A stretch of DNA of 64,000 nt from Lacinutrix sp. 5H-3-7-4. Its GTDB lineage: Bacteria > Bacteroidota > Bacteroidia > Flavobacteriales > Flavobacteriaceae. A model generated the notes under the pieces. It was not told the DNA's origin and ran no database searches. It saw only the letters and a list, made by a program, of their open reading frames with translations. Positions 17,898-26,538 of the stretch are shown piece after piece. Within the stretch, counting starts at the first letter, position 1, and each line of letters starts with the position of its first letter. The stretch lies in NCBI RefSeq assembly GCF_000211855.2, contig NC_015638.1:2019001-2083000 (forward strand), written 5' to 3'. The position numbers and the translations under genes were made by a program.

Positions 17898-18944
17898 ATG
17901 AAAAAAATAAAAACATACTACTTATTCGCTTTAACAGTAATGTTAAGTTTTACTTGCTTTGCTCAAGAGCCTGCTATTACTACTCTTATAAAAAATATTA
18001 ATGAAGACGCTAAAGGATTAGAGCAATATTTAAACGCTACGTTAGATACATTAATTCTTAAAAGTGACAAAGAAATTTCAGGTGTAACCATTATAAGCCA
18101 CAAAGAAAAGGATAGTGAAATTATTGGTGTTGGAAACTTTGAAGTTAAAATACCTCTTTATCATTTACAAAAAGGCAGATACACCATTGCAGTTTATGGA
18201 GGAGGAAAAATTATACCATTAAGCGTAAATCGTGTAGATCCAATTCCTGTTCCTCAAAATGCAATAGCAGATTTAGAAGAAAGTATTTTAAGGTCAAGTT
18301 TAAGTCAAGAAGAGCAGCTTAATAGAAACATGCAGCCACTTAATAAGAAAAGTAATATTTCTAAAGGTAATGACAAAAACACACATTTGGCAGCAGCAAA
18401 ACCAAAACGTGAAACAAATAATGCAGTTGCTAGTGTAAATACTAAGAGTCATGCTCACACCAATAGAAACACAAGGTATTCAAGATATAAAACAAACAAC
18501 AAAAAAAGTACTCAAAACGGTATAGCTAAATCAAAGTCTAAAGCAGATGATAAAAAAAATACTGCAGTAGCTTATAATAACTCGGTAACAAAAAAAGAAG
18601 ATAATAAAATAGCAAGTGCTAAACCTAAAAAAGAAGTTAAACCTAGACATAGTGCTAAAAAGAGACCAAATGCAGGCAAAAAATCGGGTTTTGCTTTAGC
18701 TTTAGAAAGAAAAGAAAAAGCAGCAAAAGAAGCTTTAGCTAATTTAGAAAAAGAAGAAGCGTTTAAAGACGTTGTTGCAAATAAAGAAAAAGAACAAACT
18801 CAAAAAACCGAAGGAACTTTAGTGCCAGTAACTAAAGTATCTTACAACTTAACAGATAAAAACGACGGTGTTATAGAAAAACAAACACGTGCCGAGTATA
18901 GAGCAAATAATTTAAGACCAAACGGTACAGCTTACGAAAACTAA
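17898..18944 (+). CDS. secreted Lys/Asn-rich protein of unknown function
   Basis: 348 residues. Signal peptide at 1-22 (cleavage after TCFA). Residues ~24-115 form a compact beta-rich domain (TIISHKEKD, VKIPLYHLQKGRYTIAVYGG), reminiscent of a small T9SS-style or Ig-like domain. Residues ~145-270 are low complexity and rich in Lys, Asn and Ser with many short basic runs. A Glu/Lys coiled-coil-like segment at ~270-300 leads into a C-terminus containing the phrase TRAEYRANNLRPNGTAYEN. I do not recognise the family beyond this. Convergent with NamZ, overlapping it by 4 bp. It may bind polyanions or peptidoglycan, which is speculation from its charge. Confidence 0.75.
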   Translation: MKKIKTYYLFALTVMLSFTCFAQEPAITTLIKNINEDAKGLEQYLNATLDTLILKSDKEISGVTIISHKEKDSEIIGVGNFEVKIPLYHLQKGRYTIAVYGGGKIIPLSVNRVDPIPVPQNAIADLEESILRSSLSQEEQLNRNMQPLNKKSNISKGNDKNTHLAAAKPKRETNNAVASVNTKSHAHTNRNTRYSRYKTNNKKSTQNGIAKSKSKADDKKNTAVAYNNSVTKKEDNKIASAKPKKEVKPRHSAKKRPNAGKKSGFALALERKEKAAKEALANLEKEEAFKDVVANKEKEQTQKTEGTLVPVTKVSYNLTDKNDGVIEKQTRAEYRANNLRPNGTAYEN

Positions 18945-20209
18945 TTGTAAAGCAAATATTTGTTTCTAATAGTATTAAAACTATCTAAGCCATCTTTCCA
19001 GGTGGCTTTTATTTTGTCTTCCGTCCAACCAGCTTCAATCTGTTTTTGCAGTTTTTTAGTACCAGCTAATTTTGTAAAAAAACCATTTTTTATAAAAAAA
19101 GCACTCTTATCTTTAGTAGTGTTATAAGCCAAAATTAAATAACTTAAATTGATAGCATCAAGTCTTTTAGTATTAGTAAGGTTAAAACCATAACATAATG
19201 TATTTTTATGTTTTGGGTATTTTGCGCCATCATTAGGTTGAGGTGTAAACGTAAAATCGGTATCATTCTCGTTTAAAAAAGGAGAGCCATAAATTTGAAA
19301 TTGTAAATCTGTACCACGACCAGCACTAACGTTTGTACCTTCAAAAAAACATAAACTAGGGTATAAGTTAATAGCAATATCGTTAGGTAAATTAGGTGAA
19401 GGTTTTATAGGTAAACTATAAGGTAAATCATGCGAGTAGTTTTTCATTTTAATAACTGTTATGTCGCATTTAATATTGTTATCCAGCCAATTTTCTCCAT
19501 TAATCATTTTTGCATATTCGCCAATAGTCATGCCATGAACAATAGGTATTGGGTGCATACCAACAAAGCTCTTGTATTCAGGTTCTAAAACAGGACCATC
19601 AATATAATGACCATTTGGGTTTGGTCGGTCTAAAATAATCATTGGTATGTTGTTTTCTGCGCAAGCTTCCATTACGTAGTGAAGCGAAGAAATATAAGTA
19701 TAAAAACGGGCGCCAACATCTTGAATATCAAAAACAACAACATCTAAATCTTGTAATTGCGAAGCAGTAGGTTTTTTGTTTTTGCCGTATAAAGAAACAA
19801 TGGGTAAACCAGTTTTAGTATCAATACCATCTTTAACCACTTCGCCAGCATCTGCAGTACCACGAAAACCATGTTCTGGAGCAAATACTTTTTTTAAGTT
19901 AACCTGTAGAGCAACTAAGGAGTCTACAATATGCGTTTGCGAGTTATCTTTAAAAATCACACTCGTTTGGTTAGCAACAACACCAACACGTTTGTCTTGT
20001 AATAAATTTAAATAAGCATGAGTTTGGTTAGCACCAATAGTTAGAGGTTCTTCAGTTTCAGTTTGTTTCTCTAAACTTAGCTTAGAACGTTCACTTTTAC
20101 TAGCAATAGTATTGTTAATAGTTTTATCTTCTACTTTATTAGCCTTTCCGCATGAAAATGCTAAAAAAAGAAATAATAAAACTGTATTTTTGAGCAAAAT
20201 TAATTTCAT
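18941..20209 (-). CDS. namZ: exo-beta-N-acetylmuramidase NamZ-type lipoprotein (DUF1343)
   Basis: 422 residues. Lipoprotein signal with the lipobox AFSC (Cys20). The DUF1343 core starts at LLQDKRVGVVANQTSV and includes the family-specific stretches VFAPEHGFRGTADAGE, VVVFDIQDVGARFYTY and ILDRPNPNGHYIDGPVLE, all intact. NamZ from Tannerella forsythia releases terminal MurNAc from peptidoglycan fragments, so this protein is expected to act in the periplasm in cell-wall recycling. Only 8 bp separate its ATG from the divergent permease start, so each promoter must lie within the other gene's 5' coding region. Confidence 0.9.
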   Translation of the reverse strand: MKLILLKNTVLLFLFLAFSCGKANKVEDKTINNTIASKSERSKLSLEKQTETEEPLTIGANQTHAYLNLLQDKRVGVVANQTSVIFKDNSQTHIVDSLVALQVNLKKVFAPEHGFRGTADAGEVVKDGIDTKTGLPIVSLYGKNKKPTASQLQDLDVVVFDIQDVGARFYTYISSLHYVMEACAENNIPMIILDRPNPNGHYIDGPVLEPEYKSFVGMHPIPIVHGMTIGEYAKMINGENWLDNNIKCDITVIKMKNYSHDLPYSLPIKPSPNLPNDIAINLYPSLCFFEGTNVSAGRGTDLQFQIYGSPFLNENDTDFTFTPQPNDGAKYPKHKNTLCYGFNLTNTKRLDAINLSYLILAYNTTKDKSAFFIKNGFFTKLAGTKKLQKQIEAGWTEDKIKATWKDGLDSFNTIRNKYLLYN

Positions 20210-20217
20210 ATTATAAT

Positions 20218-21456
20218 TTGAATTTCGAATACTTTATAGCTAAACGCATAATTGATAGTAAAGCGTATAAAAGTAGTATATCGGCACCAATAATAAAAAT
20301 TGGTATAGCTGCAATTGCTATTGGTATAATAGTAATGATGATTGCTATAGCAACCGGTATTGGGCTACAACACAAAATTAGAGATAAAGTAGTAGCCTTT
20401 AACGGTCATGTAACCATTACAAATTACGATAATAATAATTCACAAGAAAGCGAAAACCCAATAAGTACAAATCAAGAATTCTATCCTAATTTTACAAATG
20501 TAAGCGGAGTTCGCCATATACAAGGCGTAGCAACAAAAGGCACAGTAATACGTTTAGAAGATAATGTAGAATATTTAGTAATAAAAGGTGTTGGTGCAGA
20601 TTACGATTGGCAGTTTTTTAAAGAATATTTAATAGAAGGTCGTTTACCAGATTTTACAAAAAAAAGAAACGAAGACTTACTAATCTCAAAATATTTTGCA
20701 AACAGGCTTAAAATAAAAGTTGGCGATAAAATACAAGCCAATTTTATAAAAGAAAACCTAAACCAACCGCCAAGAATCATGCAATATAACATTGTAGGAA
20801 TTTATGATTCTGGATTTAAAGAGTACGACGAATTATATGCCATAGGCGATATAAAGCACATACAACGTCTTAACAAATGGGACGACAACCAAGTAGGCAA
20901 TTTTGAAGTATTTATAGAAGATTTTAATACCTTAGACCAAACAGGCCAAGCCATAAGGCATGAAATTCCATCTATTTTAGACTCTAAAACCATAACACAA
21001 CGCTTTCCAACAATATTCGAGTGGATAAGCATATTTGTAAACAACATATTTGGCATAATAGGTATCATGATACTTGTAGCAGGAATAAACATGATAACAG
21101 CACTGCTGGTATTAATTTTAGAGCGCACACGCATGATAGGAATAATAAAATCGCTAGGCGGTAGCAACCTAAGCATACGAAAAATCTTTATTTATAATGC
21201 AACCTATTTAATAGTATTAGGCCTATTTTGGGGAAACCTTATAGGACTAGGCTTACTATTAGCACAAAAATATTTTCAGTTTATAAAATTCCCAAACCCA
21301 GAAAATTATTACATGACGTATGTTCCAGTATATTTAGACGTAAGCTACATACTAGCCTTAAACATAGGCACATTTATACTCTGTTTAGTCATGCTATTAT
21401 TACCATCTTACATAATAACCAAAATATCACCAGTAAAAGCCATGCGCTTCGAGTAA
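20218..21456 (+). CDS. LolE/FtsX-fold ABC transporter permease
   Basis: 412 residues. One membrane helix at ~25-50 after the amphipathic start MNFEYFIAKRI, then a large periplasmic MacB-like domain (~50-260), then three helices at ~270-300, ~320-350 and ~375-400. This is the topology of LolC/LolE, permeases that extract lipoproteins from the inner membrane with the ATPase LolD. The N-terminal block (YFIAKRI, SSISAPIIKIGIAAIAIG) is characteristic of this group in Bacteroidota. No ATPase lies next to it; it presumably works with one encoded elsewhere. The start is TTG, since an in-frame stop at 20191 leaves no ATG. Confidence 0.85.
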   Translation: MNFEYFIAKRIIDSKAYKSSISAPIIKIGIAAIAIGIIVMMIAIATGIGLQHKIRDKVVAFNGHVTITNYDNNNSQESENPISTNQEFYPNFTNVSGVRHIQGVATKGTVIRLEDNVEYLVIKGVGADYDWQFFKEYLIEGRLPDFTKKRNEDLLISKYFANRLKIKVGDKIQANFIKENLNQPPRIMQYNIVGIYDSGFKEYDELYAIGDIKHIQRLNKWDDNQVGNFEVFIEDFNTLDQTGQAIRHEIPSILDSKTITQRFPTIFEWISIFVNNIFGIIGIMILVAGINMITALLVLILERTRMIGIIKSLGGSNLSIRKIFIYNATYLIVLGLFWGNLIGLGLLLAQKYFQFIKFPNPENYYMTYVPVYLDVSYILALNIGTFILCLVMLLLPSYIITKISPVKAMRFE

Positions 21457-21466
21457 TTAAAAATTT

Positions 21467-21546
21467 GGGCGTTACCTAAAGGTCGCGTTTTCCGCAGTCG
21501 CTCTCTGCGAGGAGCTCCAACAATGCTACAACCGCTAACGCGGGCA
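21467..21546 (+). repeat. structured dispersed repeat, copy 1
   Basis: Shares a fixed set of short blocks with 31915-32024: GGCGTTACC, GGTCG, GCAGTCGCT, CAACAA, CTAACGC and GGCA, in the same order and orientation. Between the blocks are variable hairpin arms: ACCT/AGGT here, and GCTCT/AGGAGC. It lies 10 bp after the permease stop and before the cysteine-synthase promoter. The pattern (constant core, variable but self-complementary arms) indicates selection on RNA or DNA structure, as in REP-like or MITE-like elements. Confidence 0.75.
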
Positions 21547-21605
21547 AAACGATAAAGAATAGTTAATTATAAAGGCAATTCTCTTTTTAGTACTGCGGTT
21601 TTTAC

Positions 21606-21613
21606 TACTTTTG
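21606..21613 (+). promoter_or_regulatory. putative -7 promoter box for cysteine synthase (TACTTTTG)
   Basis: Perfect TAnnTTTG match, 20 bp before the ATG at 21633 and downstream of the dispersed repeat. No -33 TTG seen at the expected distance. Confidence 0.5.
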
Positions 21614-21632
21614 CATAAGCAAAAAAACACAT

Positions 21633-22613
21633 ATGCAATACGCAAAAAATATTCTCGAAACCATAGGTAATACACCATTAGTAAAACTAAATAAGTTAAC
21701 CCAAGAGTTACCGTGTTTAGTACTAGCAAAATACGAAACCTTTAATCCAGGAAACTCTGTAAAAGACCGTATGGCTTTGCAAATGATAGAAGATGCAGAA
21801 GCCGATGGTAGACTAAAACCAGGCGGAACCATAATAGAAGGAACCTCAGGAAACACAGGAATGGGACTTGCATTAGCAGCCATAGTAAAAGGCTACAAAT
21901 GTATATTTGTAATGGCAGATAAGCAGTCTAAAGAAAAAGTAGATATATTAAAAGCCGTAGGAGCAGAAGTAGTAGTATGCCCAACAGCGGTAGAACCAGA
22001 CGATCCAAGATCGTACTACTCAGTATCAAAACGATTAGGAGAAGAAACACCAAACTCTTGGTACGTAAACCAATACGATAACCCAAGTAATGCAAAAGCA
22101 CATTACCAAAGCACAGGACCAGAAATTTGGAAACAAACCGAAGGTAAAATAACACACTTTGTAGTTGGAGTAGGAACAGGTGGTACAATCTCTGGAGTAG
22201 GTAAATATTTAAAAGAACAAAATCCAGATGTTAAAGTTTGGGGAATAGATACTTACGGTTCTGTATTTAAAAAATACCACGAAACAGGAGTTTTTGATGA
22301 AAATGAAATATATCCTTACGTAACCGAAGGTATTGGAGAAGACATATTACCAAAAAATGTAGATTTCGATATCATTGATGGCTTTACAAAAGTAACCGAT
22401 AAAGATGCTGCCGTTTACACACAGCGTTTAAGTAAAGAAGAAGGCATGTTTTTAGGCAACAGTGCAGGAGCAGCAATAAAAGGAGTGTTACAACTTAAAG
22501 AACACTTTAAACCAGAAGATGTAGTCGTGGTACTATTTCATGATCATGGCTCACGTTATGTAGGTAAAATGTTTAACGACGAGTGGATGCGTGAATTAGG
22601 TTACATAGAGTAA
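21633..22613 (+). CDS. cysM: cysteine synthase (CysM-type, PLP-dependent)
   Basis: 326 residues. The PLP lysine is Lys44 in NPGNSVKDRM; the substrate-binding loop is GTSGNTGMGLA and the phosphate-binding glycine loop is GVGTGGTISGVG (about residues 178-189). These are the hallmarks of O-acetylserine sulfhydrylase / cystathionine beta-synthase-type fold II enzymes. It makes cysteine from O-acetylserine and sulfide. The GNSVKDR and 'LGNSAGAA' elements favour the CysM/CBS-like subgroup common in Bacteroidota. Single-gene unit between the dispersed repeat and a strong terminator. Confidence 0.9.
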   Translation: MQYAKNILETIGNTPLVKLNKLTQELPCLVLAKYETFNPGNSVKDRMALQMIEDAEADGRLKPGGTIIEGTSGNTGMGLALAAIVKGYKCIFVMADKQSKEKVDILKAVGAEVVVCPTAVEPDDPRSYYSVSKRLGEETPNSWYVNQYDNPSNAKAHYQSTGPEIWKQTEGKITHFVVGVGTGGTISGVGKYLKEQNPDVKVWGIDTYGSVFKKYHETGVFDENEIYPYVTEGIGEDILPKNVDFDIIDGFTKVTDKDAAVYTQRLSKEEGMFLGNSAGAAIKGVLQLKEHFKPEDVVVVLFHDHGSRYVGKMFNDEWMRELGYIE

Positions 22614-23064
22614 CAAATACCTGCAAATACAGTAATCTTATTTATAGAAAAGTAAAAGCACAGTTTAAAACTGTGCTTTTTTGTATATATAATGGAATGG
22701 GTTCGGGTTAATGTAGAGTTTAGTAGTGTGTTAACTAAAATAGTTTTTCATTTCAGGAAAAAATAACAGAAAAGAGACAAGCCATTAGATTAAATTTTTA
22801 ACCATAATTTCGCTTGATAAAATTTTCTTCGATATAATTTAAAGGTTAGCGTAAAATGAATCTTATTTGTCTAACATTAAGTATATATAATATGTATAGT
22901 TTTATTGGTATAGTTGAGTTTAGATAAGCAATGTACTATTTCCAAGTATCTTTTTGTTAGTTTAAGATAATTATTTACATTTTTTTGATAAGAATAATAT
23001 ATAATTTAGTAGTCGCCTAAAAAAATATGAGCTAATATTTTTTATAACTATGTATAATATTAAT
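22614..23064. other. 451-bp gene-free region
   Basis: Apart from the terminator at 22654-22682, the stretch is A+T rich with only scattered stops in all frames. No RNA gene, promoter pair or repeat is supported. It precedes the 3' end of the minus-strand gene at 23065. Confidence 0.5.
22654..22682 (+). terminator. rho-independent terminator after cysteine synthase
   Basis: Near-perfect inverted repeat: AAAAGCACAGT pairs with ACTGTGCTTTT around a TTAAA loop, ending in six T residues. It works in both directions by symmetry (A run on the left). Confidence 0.9.
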
Positions 23065-23736
23065 TTATATTATTATTCCATTTTTCACGTCAATACTTAA
23101 ATACCAATCCAAATCATATCTACCATCTTTAGCTAGTTTTCCGTTTAGATATACTTTATCTCCAGTTATATGTCCTCTAGGACTTAAACAACGAATTAAA
23201 AAGGTTCCATAATGATTTTTGTATTCTTTTATAGTCCAATCTCCTTCTAGTTCTTTAATAGTCCAATTTCCATTTTTATCTTTGCTTTTCCAGTATTCTT
23301 TTTCTTTAAGTGGAATTCTTTTTTTACTCTGATTATTAAATTCTATGTGTTTTTTGTTCAAAAAATCAAAAACTTTTTCAATAGAATTTAGTTCTCCATT
23401 ATATTTATTTTCATTAATTAAAAAAGCATACTCATCTTTTCCATCAATTTTTAAAGCTAATATGTTTTTATCAAAAAAACCGTGTTTAAATAAAAACAAT
23501 TCATTGTTCATATCAATGAGTATTGAGTCATTACCTAAATATTCCCATTTTGCTCTTTCAACTTTTCCATTTTGAGAAATTAATAAAGTGTTATCACTTC
23601 TAAAAATATATACATTTTTTGACGTAGTAATTTCATCTATTACTACCCAATGTTGATTCGTTAGTAAGGTTAAGTTGTCTAATTTTTGAGAAAATCGCTG
23701 AAGCTTAGGAATTATATCTGCTAAAAATGTTTTCAT
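23065..23736 (-). CDS. conserved hypothetical protein, unrecognised fold
   Basis: 223 residues, no signal peptide or membrane helix. The N-terminus MKTFLADIIPKLQRFSQ is followed by a beta-rich domain with aromatic pairs (QHWVVIDE, KWEYLGNDSILI, LFLFKHGFF). A second part after residue ~150 has the repeated element 'NWTIKELEGDWTIKEY' and a short C-terminal beta block describing GYDLDWYLS-type strands. I recall similar flavobacterial proteins, but know no function for them. The gene is flanked by long gene-free stretches and is lower in G+C than its neighbours, so recent acquisition is possible but unproven. Confidence 0.72.
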   Translation of the reverse strand: MKTFLADIIPKLQRFSQKLDNLTLLTNQHWVVIDEITTSKNVYIFRSDNTLLISQNGKVERAKWEYLGNDSILIDMNNELFLFKHGFFDKNILALKIDGKDEYAFLINENKYNGELNSIEKVFDFLNKKHIEFNNQSKKRIPLKEKEYWKSKDKNGNWTIKELEGDWTIKEYKNHYGTFLIRCLSPRGHITGDKVYLNGKLAKDGRYDLDWYLSIDVKNGIII

Positions 23737-23865
23737 TATTTTATTATTATAAATAAGTCCTGATACTAAACGTTAATTATGTTTTATATCAAAAGCTAAA
23801 CGAAGTTAGTAGAAAAAAATAACAAAGTCAACATTGTAATGCGCTAAAATTCGTACATTTAAAAT

Positions 23866-25137
23866 ATGCAAGAAGATTTTCTACATTACATTTGGAAGCA
23901 TAAAAAAATAGAGACTTCAAACTTAAAAACTCAAAATAACGAGTTGGTAAGTATTTTAAAAACAGGAGAGCATAACCATAATACAGGACCAGATTTTTTT
24001 AACGCGCAATTAAAAATAGGTAATCAGCTTTGGGCAGGAAATGTAGAAATTCATGTGAAATCTAGCGATTGGTATTTGCATAATCACGAGACAGATAGCA
24101 ATTACGACAATGTAATTTTACACGTTGTATGGGAGCACGACACAGCAATTTTTAGAAAAAACAATACAGAAATATCTACAGTAGAACTTAAAAATCATGT
24201 ATCTAATCAAGCATTAAATAACTACCTAAAGCTTTTTAATAATTCTCAAAAATGGATAAACTGTGAAAACGATTTTGCATCTATATCCGGTTTTACAATG
24301 TCTAATTGGTTAGAGCGTTTGTATTTTGAACGTTTAGAACGAAAAGCAAAAGATATAAACATAATTTTAGAACAAAGTAAAAACAATTGGGAAGCAGTAT
24401 TATTTAAATTACTTGCAAAAAACTTTGGTCTAAAAGTAAATGGCGATTCTTTTTTTAGTCTTGCCAATAACCTTGACTTTTCTATTGTTAGAAAACAACA
24501 ATCTAAACAAGTTGGTTTAGAAGCTTTATTTTTTGGTCAAACTCAATTGTTGAGTGAGGATTGTCAAGACCCTTATTTTTTAGAACTTAAAAAAGAATAT
24601 ACTTTTTTAAAGCAAAAATTCAATTTAAATGAAATAGGTGTACTACCGTTACAGTTTTTTAGATTACGACCACCAAACTTTCCAACGATTAGACTATCTC
24701 AATTAGCAACATTATATACAACACATAATAATGTGTTTTCTAAAATTATAAAAACAAATAACATAATAGATTTTTATACTATATTTAAAATTGAAGCATC
24801 CCAGTTTTGGCAAACGCACTACACCTTTAATAAAGAATCTAAAAAGTCTAAAAAGCAACTTACAAAATCGTTTATAGATTTATTATTAATAAATACAGTA
24901 ATACCTATTAAATTTAGTTATGCAAAACAGCAAGGTAAAAATATAGATGAGGAAATTGTTTTATTGCTTGAGCAAATAGGGCCAGAGAAAAACAGTATTG
25001 TTTCCAAGTTTAACAGTTTAAAAAATGTAGCAGACTCTGCATTGCAGTCTCAAGCATTAATTCAGTTAAAAAACGAATATTGCGATAAAAACAAATGTTT
25101 GCAGTGTGCAATAGGTAACCAATTAATAATTAAGTAG
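23866..25137 (+). CDS. DUF2851 family protein
   Basis: 423 residues. The N-terminal block MQEDFLHYIWKHKK and the segments GPDFFNAQLKIG, WAGNVEIHVKSSDWYLHNH and NVILHVVWEHD are the defining conserved part of DUF2851, which resembles a nuclease-like fold with Asp, Glu and Lys residues (D-E-H-K). The C-terminus has paired cysteines (EYCDKNKCLQCAIG). The family is near-universal in Bacteroidota and of unknown biochemical role. It starts at a clear ATG, and a small PspC-domain gene follows 52 bp on. Confidence 0.9.
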   Translation: MQEDFLHYIWKHKKIETSNLKTQNNELVSILKTGEHNHNTGPDFFNAQLKIGNQLWAGNVEIHVKSSDWYLHNHETDSNYDNVILHVVWEHDTAIFRKNNTEISTVELKNHVSNQALNNYLKLFNNSQKWINCENDFASISGFTMSNWLERLYFERLERKAKDINIILEQSKNNWEAVLFKLLAKNFGLKVNGDSFFSLANNLDFSIVRKQQSKQVGLEALFFGQTQLLSEDCQDPYFLELKKEYTFLKQKFNLNEIGVLPLQFFRLRPPNFPTIRLSQLATLYTTHNNVFSKIIKTNNIIDFYTIFKIEASQFWQTHYTFNKESKKSKKQLTKSFIDLLLINTVIPIKFSYAKQQGKNIDEEIVLLLEQIGPEKNSIVSKFNSLKNVADSALQSQALIQLKNEYCDKNKCLQCAIGNQLIIK

Positions 25138-25189
25138 TGCCTAAACTTATTTTAATTAGAATTTTTAAAATTTATAATTAACTTGCAGC

Positions 25190-25417
25190 ATGCAATTATT
25201 TCACAAGCCATTATTATATTTTCAAAAAAGAGGCTATTATGTTTGTCAGCGAATAGCCGATAAATTAGGTATTCGCGCAAAAATTGTTAGAACCTCTTTT
25301 ATGTATCTAACCTTTGTAACGGTAGGTTTTGGTTTTGCTTTATATTTATTTCTGGCATTTTGGATACGTATAAAAGATATTGTTTATACAAAGCGAACTT
25401 CGGTTTTTGACTTATAA
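25190..25417 (+). CDS. PspC domain protein (short)
   Basis: 75 residues. The fold is a PspC domain: an N-terminal basic region (RGYYVCQRIADKLGIRAKIVRTSFMY) and a single long hydrophobic helix (LTFVTVGFGFALYLFLAFWI), ending in a basic tail. PspC proteins sit in the inner membrane and take part in phage-shock-type envelope stress responses. The 3' end is 4 bp before the potassium-channel ATG, so the two genes are probably co-transcribed. Confidence 0.85.
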   Translation: MQLFHKPLLYFQKRGYYVCQRIADKLGIRAKIVRTSFMYLTFVTVGFGFALYLFLAFWIRIKDIVYTKRTSVFDL

Positions 25418-25421
25418 AAAA

Positions 25422-26447
25422 ATGCTAAATCCCATACTATCATTTTTTAGAAAGAAAATTTATGTTGCACTAACATTACTACTTTTAGTGTTAATAATTG
25501 GCGTATTAGGATATAAACTAATTTCTGGATATACCTGGGTAGATTCAATATACATGACGGTAATAACTATTACTACCGTAGGATTTGGAGAAGTACAGCC
25601 CTTAGATGAAACATCAAAACTCTTTACGGTTTTTCTTATCTTAACCAGTGTAATAATTGTTGGTTACGCATTATCAATTATTACAGAATATATTTTAAGC
25701 AGAAATAACCTAGAAGACTTAAAACGAAAAAAAATGCAAAAAAAAATAGATAGCTTGCAAAACCACACAATAATTTGTGGGTATGGAAGAAACGGAAAAC
25801 AAGCTGCAAAAAAATTAATGTCTTATAAAAAACCTTTTGTAATCATTGAAAAGGATAAAGAAATAATAGAAAAGTTTGAAAGTGAAATGATACCAATGGT
25901 TCATGGCAATGCAAATGAAGATGATATTTTAATGCTTGCAGGTTTAGATAGAGCAAGCACATTAATTTCTGCTTTGCCAAGTGATGCAGATAATTTATTT
26001 GTAGTACTATCTGCAAGACAATTAAATAAAAATGCTTGTATAATTAGTCGCGCATCTCAAGAAACATCTTATCAAAAGCTAAAATTAGCAGGAGCAAACA
26101 ATGTTATTTTACCAGATATTATTGGTGGTGATCACATGGCGTCTTTAGTTGTTGTACCAGATTTAATTGAGTTTATAGATAATTTGGCAGTTGGCGGAAA
26201 TGAAGATGTAAACATAGAAGAGATCGATGTAGACAGATTGTATAATACATCTAGTAAAGTGCAAACAATCAAAGATTTAGACTTGAGAAATAAAACGGGT
26301 TGCACCGTAATAGGTTATAAAAATTGCGATGGTGAGTATGTTGTAAATCCAGAAGCAGAAATAAAACTTGTGCCTAATTCTAAAGTAATTGTACTTGGTA
26401 GACCAGAGCAAATTCAGAAAATGAATTCTATTTACGAATTAGATTAA
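25422..26447 (+). CDS. potassium channel with TrkA-N/TrkA-C domains
   Basis: 341 residues counted from the ATG at 25422; an upstream in-frame TTG exists but is inside the preceding gene. Two membrane helices flank the pore, whose selectivity filter TTVGFGE is at residues 51-57. A soluble RCK domain follows: ICGYGRNGKQAAKKL (NAD-binding glycine motif), then GNANEDDILMLAGLDRA, and a TrkA-C domain at the C-terminus (TVIGYKNCDG... ). This is a two-helix ligand-gated K+ channel of the Kch/MthK type, acting in the inner membrane. Confidence 0.92.
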   Translation: MLNPILSFFRKKIYVALTLLLLVLIIGVLGYKLISGYTWVDSIYMTVITITTVGFGEVQPLDETSKLFTVFLILTSVIIVGYALSIITEYILSRNNLEDLKRKKMQKKIDSLQNHTIICGYGRNGKQAAKKLMSYKKPFVIIEKDKEIIEKFESEMIPMVHGNANEDDILMLAGLDRASTLISALPSDADNLFVVLSARQLNKNACIISRASQETSYQKLKLAGANNVILPDIIGGDHMASLVVVPDLIEFIDNLAVGGNEDVNIEEIDVDRLYNTSSKVQTIKDLDLRNKTGCTVIGYKNCDGEYVVNPEAEIKLVPNSKVIVLGRPEQIQKMNSIYELD

Positions 26448-26538
26448 AGCAGCTTTTTAACAACTTCCGTTTTAAATATTCAGCATTTTTTTGCATATTG
26501 CTACATTAAATTTAACATTAAACTAACAAAAACTAATT

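Noticed and set aside
22693-22767. Small plus-strand frame (about 24 codons) after the cysteine-synthase terminator
   Set aside because: No promoter box, no conservation evidence and unremarkable composition.
25380-25421. TTG start of the potassium channel inside the PspC-domain gene
   Set aside because: The ATG at 25422 gives the family-typical N-terminus and sits 4 bp after the upstream stop.
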